A program made the translations under genes and the position numbers. Below are positions 56,590 through 64,000 of a DNA stretch of 64,000 nt, piece after piece. Below the pieces are notes generated by a model. It saw only the letters and a list, made by a program, of their open reading frames with translations. It was not told where the DNA came from and did no database searches. Each line of letters starts with the position of its first letter. Position 1 is the first letter of the stretch. This DNA comes from Ancylobacter sonchi (GTDB lineage Bacteria; Pseudomonadota; Alphaproteobacteria; Rhizobiales; Xanthobacteraceae): positions 558,001-622,000 of the forward strand of contig NZ_JAHBGF010000028.1 in NCBI RefSeq assembly GCF_018390695.1, read 5' to 3'.

Positions 56590-57516
56590 TCAGGCCAGGG
56601 CGCTCATCGGCACGAGTTCACCGCTGCGGGCGGGCATGCCGGCGATGCGGCCGACCAGCCCGCCATCGAGCGGCTCGCCGGTGGAGAACAGCCGCAGGGG
56701 CGCTGGGCTGCGCTCGCCCATGGCGGGACCGACCAGAGAGACGGTGCGCCGCGCAATGGCCGGCGCCGGATCCACCCAGCGTACCGGCCAGGGCGCAACC
56801 TTCTCCAGCCGGTCGCGCACCAGCGGATAGTGGGTGCAGGCCAGCACCACGGTGTCAGTACGGGCGCCTCCCTCGCGCACGAAGGCGGGAGCGATTTCCT
56901 CGGCGAACTCGGCATCGGCGAGCGGCTCGCCGGCGAAATGCGCCTCGACCAGCGGCGCCAGCCGGGCGCTGCCGACCAGCGTCACCCGGCAGGATCCGGC
57001 GAAATCGCGGATGAGCGCCTTGGTATAGTCCCGCTTCACCGTGCCGGGGGTCGCCAGCACGCTGATCATACGGCTCTGCGAGCCCTCGCAGGCCGGCTTC
57101 ACCGCCGGCACCGTGCCGACAAACGGGATGGCGAAGCGCGCGCGTAGCGCCGGAAGCACCGCTGTCGACGCTGTATTGCAGGAGATCACCACCGCATCTG
57201 GCGCCAGCCGAGCGACCAGCGCGTCCATCACCGAGACGACCCGGGCGATCAGCGTCGCCTCGTCGAGAGCGCCATAGGGAAAGCCGGCATCGTCCGCCGC
57301 ATAGACATAGCGCGCGTCCGGACGCTGGCGCGCCAGCTCCCGCAGCACGGAAAGTCCGCCGAGGCCGGAATCGAACAAGAGGATGGTGGGAGCGCGCAGA
57401 CTGGGCATCGGCGAGGGAACGGAGGGGAGTGGCGACACCAATGGTGATCCGATGGAAGAGCCGTAGCCGAGATCAGCGGAAAACGTGCCGGAAACAGAGG
57501 AAGCGTCAATGCCCAT
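56590..57516 (-). CDS. murI: Glutamate racemase
   Basis: A 308-residue racemase that makes D-glutamate for cell-wall synthesis. DSGLGGLSVL has Asp49, and the two catalytic cysteines are Cys113 (ISCNTAS) and Cys227 (LACTHYP). The ATG at 57516 follows GGAGG at a good distance and adds a Ser/Pro-rich extension of about 40 residues before the core; a later Met (residue 37) is an alternative. It lies 152 bp upstream of the transglycosylase gene on the same strand. Confidence 0.92.
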   Translation of the reverse strand: MGIDASSVSGTFSADLGYGSSIGSPLVSPLPSVPSPMPSLRAPTILLFDSGLGGLSVLRELARQRPDARYVYAADDAGFPYGALDEATLIARVVSVMDALVARLAPDAVVISCNTASTAVLPALRARFAIPFVGTVPAVKPACEGSQSRMISVLATPGTVKRDYTKALIRDFAGSCRVTLVGSARLAPLVEAHFAGEPLADAEFAEEIAPAFVREGGARTDTVVLACTHYPLVRDRLEKVAPWPVRWVDPAPAIARRTVSLVGPAMGERSPAPLRLFSTGEPLDGGLVGRIAGMPARSGELVPMSALA

Positions 57517-57666
57517 CTTGTTGCCCTCCAACCGGGCGGCATTGTGGCGCATCAAGGTGAAGACTTGGTTTCCGGCCCGGGCGCCTCGCGGGATCACCGC
57601 CGCCTCTTCCGCGCAGAGGATGCGGGCAACGGCTGACGGTAAAGCGTCGACCGGAAAGGAAAAGTC

Positions 57667-57692
57667 GGAACATCGATCACAGCAGACGGTTG
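57667..57692 (+). promoter_or_regulatory. EcfG-like promoter of the ferritin-like gene
   Basis: GGAAC (57667-57671), a 16-bp spacer and GGTTG (57688-57692) approximate the EcfG consensus GGAAC-N16/17-CGTT, with one mismatch in the -10. It leaves a leader of about 75 bp before the stress-type gene at 57773. Confidence 0.5.
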
Positions 57693-57772
57693 ACGCACCA
57701 GACGTCGCGTTTCAACGCAATGTCAAAAGGTCAGAAAATACCTTCTGCTACCGCCATACCGGAGGAAAGATC

Positions 57773-58279
57773 ATGGGTTTCTTCTCGAAGGACATCAAGA
57801 CAATGGACGATCTCTTCGTTCACACGCTCCGCGACGTCTATTACGCGGAGAACAGGATCCTGAAGGCACTCCCTTCGATGATCGAGAAAGCCACCGACCC
57901 TCAGCTGAAGGCCGGCTTCGAGAATCACCTCAAGGAAACCGAGGGCCATGTGAAGCGCCTGCTGGAGGTGTTCCAGTTGCACGGCGTCGAGGCCAAGCCG
58001 GTGACCTGCCCGGCGATCGACGGCATCATCAAGGAAGCCGAGGAAGTGAGCGGCGAAGTCGCGGACAAGGAAGTTCTCGACGCCGCCCTCGCCGCAGCCG
58101 CTCAGGCAGTGGAGCACTATGAGATCACCCGCTACGGCACGCTGATCGCCTGGGCCAACCAGCTGGGTCGCTCCGACTGCGCCCGCGTGCTCCAGCGCAC
58201 TCTGGAAGAGGAGAAGAAGGCGGACGCCCTGCTCTCCAAGGTCGCGATGTCCAAGCTCAACATGCGCGCCGCCAGCTAG
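57773..58279 (+). CDS. YciF/YciE-type ferritin-like stress protein (DUF892)
   Basis: A 168-residue four-helix protein of the DUF892 (YciF) family. Carboxylate/His positions typical of a diiron site appear in DLFVHTLRDVYYAENRI, HLKETEGHVKRLLEVF and the C-terminal helices with AVEHYEITRYGTL and EEEKKADALL. GGAGGAAAG precedes the ATG. In related bacteria such genes belong to the general stress regulon. A proline-rich small gene lies 68 bp downstream. Confidence 0.9.
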   Translation: MGFFSKDIKTMDDLFVHTLRDVYYAENRILKALPSMIEKATDPQLKAGFENHLKETEGHVKRLLEVFQLHGVEAKPVTCPAIDGIIKEAEEVSGEVADKEVLDAALAAAAQAVEHYEITRYGTLIAWANQLGRSDCARVLQRTLEEEKKADALLSKVAMSKLNMRAAS

Positions 58280-58347
58280 CCACACGAGCACGGGCGACCG
58301 CGCGTCGTCGGCCGCCCGTCCGCTTTCCAAAAGACGAGGAGACCACC

Positions 58348-58578
58348 ATGGTACGCGATCCGCGCCAACTCGATCAGAACCCGGTCGTCATCGATCCGGC
58401 CGATGTCGACGCCGTGCTCGAGGACCGCCCTACTCCGCCCGGTCCTCCCCTCCAGCCGGCGCTGGACGAAGTTTCGCATCCGCGCCCGCTGACGAACGAC
58501 AACCACCGGAAATCACCGGCAAAGCGCCCCACTGGCCACCTGCCGGGCAATGCCCGCCCCTCACTCGACGGGAAGTAG
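58348..58578 (+). CDS. Small proline-rich protein of unknown function (76 aa)
   Basis: A 76-residue, Pro- and Asp/Arg-rich, probably disordered protein (VVIDPADVDAVLEDRPTPPG, HPRPLTNDNHRKSPAKRP). No membrane segment or signal. A strong GAGGAG precedes the ATG. It probably shares the transcript of the ferritin-like gene, and thus its stress regulation. A small hairpin (58570-58585) spans its stop. The opposing sulfonate permease gene ends 10 bp away. Confidence 0.6.
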   Translation: MVRDPRQLDQNPVVIDPADVDAVLEDRPTPPGPPLQPALDEVSHPRPLTNDNHRKSPAKRPTGHLPGNARPSLDGK

Positions 58579-58588
58579 CCTTCCCAGG

Positions 58589-59449
58589 TCAGCGCAGCAT
58601 GCCCCAGCGACGGACGGTGGCGCTCTCCAGGCCACGGAACGCCACCGCTTCGACCAGCAGGCCGATGAGGATCACCGTGGCGAGGCCGGCGAAGACGCGA
58701 TCGGTATAGAGCTCGTTGCGGGCGCGGAAGATGAACCAGCCGAGGCCGCCGGAGCTGGAGCTCACCCCGAACACCAGTTCGGCCGCGATCAGCGTGCGCC
58801 AGGCAAAGGCCCAGCCGACCCGCATGCCGGAGATCAGCGCCGGCAGCGCCGACGGGATGAGGATCTGCCGGACATAGGCCGGCCCCGTCAGCCCGTAGTT
58901 GCGGCCCACGAGGCGATGCGTCTCCGGCACCCCCTCGAAGCCCTGCAGGGCTGCGAGTGCGAAGGGCCACACCACCGCATTGATCAGCACGAACAGCAGG
59001 CTCGCCTGGCCAAGGCCGAACCACAGCAACGCCAGAGGCAGCAGCGCGATAGCCGGCAGCGGGCTCAGCATGGCCGCCACCGTCTGCAGGGCATCGCGCA
59101 CGAAGCCGTTGGCCACGGCGAAGGCGACAATGACGGTGGCGATGACGATCGCCGCGACATAGCCCTTCACCAGCACGGCGAGCGAGGCGACGGCGGCCGC
59201 CAGCAATCCCTCGTTCAGGCTCGCCTCGCGAAAGGCGGCGAAGGCCTCGAGGAAACTCGGCAGCAGGATGGGATTGTCCTGCCATCGGGCCGCCAGTTCC
59301 CAGCCCAGTGCCAGCACCACCAGCACGGTGAGACGACGGAACCACAGCGCGCGCGTCAGGCGTCGCACGCCCTCCCGCCAGCGCGGCGCCGCAGCGGTGG
59401 CGGCGGCAGGATCTCGGGAGACGGCGTCGAAGACCGGAATATCGCTCAT
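58589..59449 (-). CDS. ssuC: Sulfonate ABC transporter permease (SsuC/TauC-like)
   Basis: A 286-residue permease of the nitrate/sulfonate/taurine family with about six transmembrane segments and the ATPase-coupling EAA loop near GRNYGLTGPAYVRQILIPSALPALISGMRVGWAFAWRTLIAAELVFG. The ATG at 59449 follows GGGAGC. It is last in an operon with the ATPase, binding protein, FMN reductase and monooxygenase genes, all consistent with sulfonate use. Confidence 0.9.
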   Translation of the reverse strand: MSDIPVFDAVSRDPAAATAAAPRWREGVRRLTRALWFRRLTVLVVLALGWELAARWQDNPILLPSFLEAFAAFREASLNEGLLAAAVASLAVLVKGYVAAIVIATVIVAFAVANGFVRDALQTVAAMLSPLPAIALLPLALLWFGLGQASLLFVLINAVVWPFALAALQGFEGVPETHRLVGRNYGLTGPAYVRQILIPSALPALISGMRVGWAFAWRTLIAAELVFGVSSSSGGLGWFIFRARNELYTDRVFAGLATVILIGLLVEAVAFRGLESATVRRWGMLR

Positions 59450-59465
59450 GATTTTGCTCCCGCCC

Positions 59466-60275
59466 TTAGTCCGCCGTCGCCTTGTCGAACAGCGCGGCAT
59501 GCACGCGGCGGCTCACCGTTTCGAAAGCGGCGGTGCCGAGGTCGCGCATGTCGAAGGCGGAGACGTCGAGCGTGGTGATGGTGCGGCCGGGATGGGCGCT
59601 GAGCAGATGCAGCCGCGTGCCGATCAGCACGGCCTCGTCGATGTCATGGGTGACGAACAACAGCGTCAGGCCGGTCTCGCGGGCAATGTCCAGAAGGTCG
59701 CGCTGCATCTGCAGCCGGGTGAGCGCGTCGAGCGCAGCAAAGGGCTCGTCCATCAGCAGCACGTCCGGGCTCGCCGCGAGCGCCCGCGCTATGGCGGCAC
59801 GCTGCTTCATGCCGCCGGACAGGGTATGTGGATAGCTGTGCAGCACGCGCTCCAGCCCGACCCGTCGCAGGGCGCCGGCGGCGATCTCGCGCGCCTCGTC
59901 CTTCTTCTTGCGGCGGGTGGCGATCAGCGGGAAGGCGACATTGTCGAGCACCGTCTTCCAGGGCAGCAGCTGGTCGAATTCCTGGAACACCACGATGCGA
60001 TCCGGTCCCGGCCCGGTGATCGGCCGGCCGCGCAGTGTCAGCGTGCCGGCGCTCGGGGCGATGAAGCCGGCGGCTGCCTTGAGGATCGAGGACTTGCCGC
60101 AGCCGGAGGGACCGAGCAGCACCAGCCGCTCGCCCTTGGCGAGGGTGAAGTCGACGGCGTCGACCGCCCGCACCGGCCCGCGCTCGGTCGCGTAGTCGAG
60201 GGTCAGACCGCGCGCCTCGAAGAGCGGGGTGGCGGGTTTCACCTGATGCGCCGTCTCGGTGGCCGGTGCGAGCAT
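59466..60275 (-). CDS. ssuB: Sulfonate ABC transporter ATPase (SsuB/TauB-like)
   Basis: A 269-residue ATPase. Walker A GPSGCGKS (residues 55-62), the family hallmark FQEFDQLLPWKTVLDNVAFPL, signature LSGGMKQRAAIARALAASPD and Walker B LLMDEPFAALDALTR are present. It begins three bases after the binding-protein gene and ends 16 bp before the permease start. The full set is an SsuABC-type uptake system. Confidence 0.92.
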   Translation of the reverse strand: MLAPATETAHQVKPATPLFEARGLTLDYATERGPVRAVDAVDFTLAKGERLVLLGPSGCGKSSILKAAAGFIAPSAGTLTLRGRPITGPGPDRIVVFQEFDQLLPWKTVLDNVAFPLIATRRKKKDEAREIAAGALRRVGLERVLHSYPHTLSGGMKQRAAIARALAASPDVLLMDEPFAALDALTRLQMQRDLLDIARETGLTLLFVTHDIDEAVLIGTRLHLLSAHPGRTITTLDVSAFDMRDLGTAAFETVSRRVHAALFDKATAD

Positions 60276-60278
60276 CGG

Positions 60279-61274
60279 TCAGCTCCCCGCCTGGTCGTGC
60301 AGTTCCGGGAAGGTGTAGCTCTTCCAGCTACCGGGCTGGGTCTTGATCGCTCCGGTGCGGAACAGGAAGTCGCCGAACACCTCGCTCTTAAGCGGCACCA
60401 GGGTGAACTGCACCTCCGGATTGTCGATGATCTGCTTCACGAAGGCCGGATCGAGCTTGGACTTCTCGACCTTCACATAGGTATCCGCGGCCAGCTGGTG
60501 ATTCTTGGCGGCAATCTCGGTCGCTTCCTTGAAAGCGCGGAAGAACGCCTCGTAGGTCTTCGGGTTGGCGTCGCGCCATTTCAGCGTCGTGTAGGCCACC
60601 GTCGGGGTGAAGGGGCCGCCGAGCACGTCATAGGACGACCACACCTTGTGGACCTTCGGGTCCTTCAGCGCCTGCTCCTGAAACGGCGAGTTGGAGAGAT
60701 GCCCGGTGATCTCGGTGGAGCCGGAGATCAGCGCCGCCGTGGCGTCGGGATGCGGCAGTGTCACCTGGATCCCGTCGAGCTTGCCCTGATTGCCGGGACC
60801 GAACTCCTTCTCGGCGGCAATCTGCAGCGTACGCGCCTGCACCGACACGCCGGCCGCCGGGGTGGCGATACGGTCGTTCGGTCCGAAATCCTTCAGGCTC
60901 TTGATGTCCGGCTTGTTGGTGAGCAGGTAGTTCGGCGTCGCCCCGAAGGCACCGACGATCTTCACCGCTCCCTTGGTGCGATCCCACACCGTGAAGAACG
61001 GGCCGATGCCGGCGGAGGCGATGTCGACCGAGCCAGACAGTAGCGCGTCGTTCACCGCATTGCCGCCGGACAGCTTCGCCCACTCGACCTTGACGTCGAT
61101 GCCCAGCTCCTTGCCGTGCTTCTCGATCAGGTTCTGGTCGCGAAGGATGTGGAAGGGAATGTAGAGCGTGCCGAACTGCTCGGAGATGCGGATGAGCCCT
61201 TCGGCGGAGGCCGAGCCGGCGGCGGCGCCGAACATGGCGAGGGAAAGCGCGGCGGCACGGATAAAGCGTTTCAT
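60279..61274 (-). CDS. ssuA: Sulfonate/NitT-TauT family ABC substrate-binding protein
   Basis: A 331-residue periplasmic binding protein with a signal peptide (ending GSASA-EGL) and the TauA/SsuA fold: YIPFHILRDQNLIEKHGKELGIDVKVEWAKLSGGNAVNDALLSGSVDIASAGIGPF. The ATG at 61274 follows GAGGAC. Context (SsuD and SsuE-like proteins) points to alkanesulfonates. A 149-bp gap with no gene separates it from the reductase gene upstream. Confidence 0.88.
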   Translation of the reverse strand: MKRFIRAAALSLAMFGAAAGSASAEGLIRISEQFGTLYIPFHILRDQNLIEKHGKELGIDVKVEWAKLSGGNAVNDALLSGSVDIASAGIGPFFTVWDRTKGAVKIVGAFGATPNYLLTNKPDIKSLKDFGPNDRIATPAAGVSVQARTLQIAAEKEFGPGNQGKLDGIQVTLPHPDATAALISGSTEITGHLSNSPFQEQALKDPKVHKVWSSYDVLGGPFTPTVAYTTLKWRDANPKTYEAFFRAFKEATEIAAKNHQLAADTYVKVEKSKLDPAFVKQIIDNPEVQFTLVPLKSEVFGDFLFRTGAIKTQPGSWKSYTFPELHDQAGS

Positions 61275-61423
61275 CGATGGTGTCCTCAAGGTCGAGCGTC
61301 GGCCTTCGCGCGGGATGTCGTCTCGCGGCGGCGGCGGAAAGGGCGTGGCATGAGTGGAGGATGCGCGCTCAGCGCGCGGCGCTACATCGTTCCCTCGACC
61401 GGATGGCGGCGACGCTCATCAGC

Positions 61424-61987
61424 TCACTCCGCCGCGATCGCCAAGGGCAGGGTCGCGTGGCGGACCACGCTGACCGCCTCGTGCACCAACCGCTCGAAGC
61501 GCTGCTCCGCCGGCTCACCGATCAGGGCCGAGCCGGACCATTCACGCTCGGTGAGGAACAGGCCGGTGCCGAGCGGCTGGGCCTGGAAGAAGGCGAAGAG
61601 CGGCCGCAGCTGATGCTCGATCACCAGCGCATGGCGCTCGCTGCCGCCGGTCGCCAGCAGCGCCACCGGCTTGCCCACCAGCCCGCCATAATCGACAAAG
61701 TCGATGAAGTGCTTGAACAGGCCGGAATAGGAGCCCTTGTAGACCGGCGAGCCGATCACCAGCAGGTCCGCGGCCTCCACGGCGGCGAAGGCGGCGGTCT
61801 CCTCGCGCCCGGCGGCTTCGCGCGAGCGCATGAGGCCGAGCTGCGGCAGGCGGGAGACGTCCACCACCTGGACGCGGGCGTCGAGCTCTCGTCCCAGCCG
61901 CTCGGTGGCGAACTGCACCAGCGAGAGGGTCCGGGACGGGGCCGAGAGGCTGCCGCTAATACCGACGACGTTGAGTTTGCCGCTCAT
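61424..61987 (-). CDS. NADPH-dependent FMN reductase (MsuE/SsuE-like)
   Basis: A 187-residue flavodoxin-like reductase that supplies reduced FMN to the monooxygenase. It has [14 protein letters not shown] (phosphate-binding loop), [24 protein letters not shown] and [25 protein letters not shown], as in the MsuE (FMN reductase) family. The ATG overlaps the monooxygenase stop by 4 nt. Confidence 0.92.
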   Translation of the reverse strand: MSGKLNVVGISGSLSAPSRTLSLVQFATERLGRELDARVQVVDVSRLPQLGLMRSREAAGREETAAFAAVEAADLLVIGSPVYKGSYSGLFKHFIDFVDYGGLVGKPVALLATGGSERHALVIEHQLRPLFAFFQAQPLGTGLFLTEREWSGSALIGEPAEQRFERLVHEAVSVVRHATLPLAIAAE

Positions 61988-63171
61988 GACTGCGCCGCCT
62001 GCCGGACCGGCCGGTAATCATTGGCGATGGTCTCGCCGAACGGCCCGGTGTTCACCGTGGTGGCGGCGCGGGCGATGTCGTGGTTGAGCTTGAGCCGGGG
62101 CAGCACCAGCTCGCCGACGCGATAGGCTTCTTCCAGATGCGGGTAGCCGGAGAAGATGAAGCTCTCAATGCCGAGCTCGGCATATTCCTCGATCCGCGCC
62201 GCCACCGTCGCGCCGTCGCCGACGAGCGCGGTGCCCGCGCCGCCACGCACCAGACCCACGCCGGCCCAGAGGTTCGGGCTCACTTCCAGCTTGTCGCGAC
62301 GTCCGCCATGCAGGGCGCTCATCCGCGCCTGCCCGACCGAATCCAGCCGGGAGAATACGCTCTGCGCCGCCGCGATGGTGGCGTCGTCGAGATGGTGGAT
62401 GAGGTCTTCCGCCGCCTCCCAGGCCTTCGCATTGGTCTCGCGCACGATGACGTGCAAGCGGATACCGAAGCGCACCTTGCGCCCGCGCGCCTCCGCCTGC
62501 CGACGTATCTCGGCGATCTTGGCCTTCACCGCCGCCGGCGGCTCGCCCCAGGTGAGGTAGACATCGACATGCTCGGCCGCGACCGCGCTTGCGGCCGGTG
62601 AGGAGCCGCCGAAATAGAGCGGCGGCCCGCCCGGCTGCACCGGCGGGAACAGCACATTGCCGCCTTCTACCTTCAGATGCTTGCCCTGGTAGGTCACCGT
62701 TTCGCCGGCCAGTAGCGGCCGGTAGATGTCGAGGAATTCCTGCGTCACCTCGTAACGGGCGTCGTGATCGAGGAAGATGCCGTCGCCGGCATTCTCCACC
62801 GGATCGCCGCCGGTGACGATGTTGATCAGCAGCCTCCCCTCGGAGATGCGGTCGAGGGTGGCGGTCATGCGGGCATAGAGGGTCGGCGAGGCGAGACCCG
62901 GACGGACCGCCACCAGATAGCGCAGCCGCTTGGTGGCCGGCGCCAGCGCCGAGGCGACCAGCCAGGAATCCTCGCAGCTCTTACCCGTCGGGATCAGCAC
63001 GCCGTAGAAGCCGAGCGAGTCAGCCGCCTGCGCCACCTGACGCAGATAATCGAGTGTCACCGCCCGCCCGCCGGTCGCGGTCCCGAGATAGCGCCCGTCG
63101 CCATGCGTGGGCAGGAACCAGAAGACGTTGAGCCCATCGGAGGGGCTCGGAGGCAATGTGGAAAGGGTCAT
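61984..63171 (-). CDS. ssuD: FMNH2-dependent alkanesulfonate monooxygenase SsuD
   Basis: A 395-residue flavin-dependent monooxygenase of the SsuD/LadA type that releases sulfite from alkanesulfonates. [18 protein letters not shown], the active-site Cys66 in [10 protein letters not shown] and [26 protein letters not shown] are family features. The ATG at 63171 is taken, with GGGGA upstream. It is the first gene of the operon; upstream lies an AT-rich control region. Sulfur starvation is the expected inducer. Confidence 0.93.
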   Translation of the reverse strand: MTLSTLPPSPSDGLNVFWFLPTHGDGRYLGTATGGRAVTLDYLRQVAQAADSLGFYGVLIPTGKSCEDSWLVASALAPATKRLRYLVAVRPGLASPTLYARMTATLDRISEGRLLINIVTGGDPVENAGDGIFLDHDARYEVTQEFLDIYRPLLAGETVTYQGKHLKVEGGNVLFPPVQPGGPPLYFGGSSPAASAVAAEHVDVYLTWGEPPAAVKAKIAEIRRQAEARGRKVRFGIRLHVIVRETNAKAWEAAEDLIHHLDDATIAAAQSVFSRLDSVGQARMSALHGGRRDKLEVSPNLWAGVGLVRGGAGTALVGDGATVAARIEEYAELGIESFIFSGYPHLEEAYRVGELVLPRLKLNHDIARAATTVNTGPFGETIANDYRPVRQAAQS

Positions 63172-63475
63172 GTCGAAATCCCCGGCAGGGAATGGAGGTC
63201 ACGGATGCGCGGAACGGGCGTCAGCTTGCCCGGCTCAGGGCCGACATCGGCATATCCAGCGCATATCCGCATCCCTCGCTGCCACGGCCGTGCCGCGTAT
63301 CGTGCTTCAAGAAAACGCAGGATCGGCGGCAGGTCAACATATTTTCTATAGAGTCTATGGTATTTAAGTTCAATCACAGGCAACGGCCGTGCAAATACCT
63401 GTCAGGCAATAAAAAACCCGCCGGCCACCAAGGGCCGGCGGGGTCGAGAAGCTGCGTTGCGTCAGGTGGTCGCGA
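63172..63475. other. Gap between the FAH-family gene and the ssu operon
   Basis: This 304-bp region on the upstream side of ssuD is AT-rich around 63335-63410. It contains two TCTAT units eight bases apart (63345-63358) that form a weak dyad, a likely regulator or promoter site. At its right end are the terminator and stop of the FAH-family gene. I see no gene. Confidence 0.5.
63411..63442 (-). terminator. Intrinsic terminator of the FAH-family gene
   Basis: CCCGCCGGCC and GGCCGGCGGG pair over 10 bp around a 6-nt loop. On the minus strand the stem is followed by TTTTTTATT, so it ends the FAH-family transcript. Confidence 0.9.
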
Positions 63476-64000
63476 TCAGACCACGGTCACGTCGAGCGTG
63501 CCGACGCCGTCGACGCCACCTTCCATCTTGTCGCCGCGCACGATGGCGCCGACGCCCGCCGGCGTGCCGGACATGATGATGTCGCCCGGCCGCAGCTCAA
63601 ACAGACCCGAGAGGTAGGAGATCATCTCCGGCACCTTCCAGATCATCTGGTTGAGATCGCCGCTCTGGCGCAGCTCGCCATTGACCTTCAGCCACACCTT
63701 GCCGTCGGTCGGGTGGCCGATCTGCGAGGCCGGAACCAGCGCCGAGCAGGGAGCCGAGGCCTCGAAGGCCTTGCCGACTTCCCACGGGCGGCCGAGCTTC
63801 TTGGCCTCGCCCTGCAGGTCGCGGCGGGTCATGTCGAGGCCGACGCCATAGCCCCACACATGCTCCATGGCGCTCTCGACCGGGATGTTCACTCCGCCCT
63901 TGCCGATGGCGACGAGCATTTCGAGCTCGTAGTGCACGTCCTTCGACTTGTCGGGATAGGGGAACGAGCCGCCGGTGATGACGTTGTCCGGGTTCTTCTG
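63476..64000 (-). CDS. Fumarylacetoacetate hydrolase family protein (5' part beyond window)
   Basis: The last 174 residues of a fumarylacetoacetase-family enzyme, reading in from the right edge. Family stretches are VHYELEMLVAIGKGG (metal-binding Glu residues), WGYGVGLDMTRRDLQGEAKKLGRPWEVGKAF, and GDIIMSGTPAGVGAI. Such enzymes cleave C-C bonds of acylpyruvates or fumarylpyruvate. The start lies outside the window, so length and promoter are unknown. Confidence 0.9.
   Translation of the reverse strand, partial: QKNPDNVITGGSFPYPDKSKDVHYELEMLVAIGKGGVNIPVESAMEHVWGYGVGLDMTRRDLQGEAKKLGRPWEVGKAFEASAPCSALVPASQIGHPTDGKVWLKVNGELRQSGDLNQMIWKVPEMISYLSGLFELRPGDIIMSGTPAGVGAIVRGDKMEGGVDGVGTLDVTVV

Overview
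The window is 64 kb of a GC-rich alphaproteobacterial chromosome with the compact, operon-dense layout of Hyphomicrobiales. Lineage markers are a Usg protein, an ATP synthase zeta inhibitor (DUF1476) beside purC, the order purC-purS-purQ-purL-bolA-grxD, a CIRCE-controlled groESL operon, a DUF6867 gene inside a liv operon, and EcfG-like (GGAAC-N16/17-CGTT) promoter candidates. A Xanthobacteraceae-like organism would fit, but that is inference. I see no phage, insertion sequence, CRISPR array, rRNA or tRNA. The window opens inside putA and closes inside a fumarylacetoacetase-family gene.

Layout, left half. 1-4661: the C-terminal two thirds of bifunctional PutA, then a ureohydrolase and a nitrilase-family amidase in one transcript (amino acid and guanidino-compound catabolism). 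4738-6045: an oxalate/formate-type MFS antiporter on the minus strand behind a bidirectional terminator, preceded by an unusually AT-rich control region. 6690-7938: a 47-residue membrane peptide, an ExoD-like protein and Usg. 8083-10304: CIRCE-groES-groEL. 10387-11986: a TetR regulator divergent from an SDR oxidoreductase, with two palindromic operators between them. 12063-15782: a cecR-ybhG-like export operon (TetR, HlyD lipoprotein, ABC ATPase, ABC permease), every junction overlapping. 16086-18296: a secreted phytase-like propeller protein with a Pho-box-like repeat upstream. 18567-22298: a TRAP transporter whose P gene is separated from Q and M by 631 bp of hairpin-rich DNA. 22401-25464: a HerA-like ATPase, a DUF488 protein and a BcsS-like outer-membrane protein. 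25650-28398: a molybdenum-hydroxylase maturation operon (split XdhC plus a MoeA-MocA fusion). 28487-30786: a radical SAM lysine-aminomutase homologue overlapping a BaiN-type flavoprotein.

Right half. 31225-37011: a complete branched-chain amino acid ABC operon (livH, M, G, F, a DUF6867 membrane protein, then the binding protein). 37215-39673: an acetyltransferase, CcdA and a P1/DmpA self-processing peptidase. 39837-42833: a glycine betaine/choline-type ABC operon. 43069-45406: rpe, a small orphan gene and purB. 45482-47300: two secreted SH3-domain proteins. 47456-53095: ATP synthase zeta inhibitor, purC, purSQL, bolA and the monothiol glutaredoxin. 53200-57516: a DUF900 hydrolase, rpsD, a lytic transglycosylase and murI. 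57773-58578: a YciF-like ferritin fold protein and a proline-rich small protein behind an EcfG-like motif. 58589-63171: a sulfonate uptake and desulfonation operon (ssuD, FMN reductase, binding protein, ATPase, permease). 63476-64000: the FAH-family fragment.

Nothing here is an obviously undescribed multi-gene system. The most interesting leads are the maturation cassette lacking its hydroxylase, the phytase-like gene with a Pho-box-like repeat, the ureohydrolase/amidase pair that matches two consecutive steps of the arginine-oxygenase pathway, the stress-promoter-linked small proteins, and the split TRAP operon. All calls are from reading sequence and translated proteins; no database search was run.
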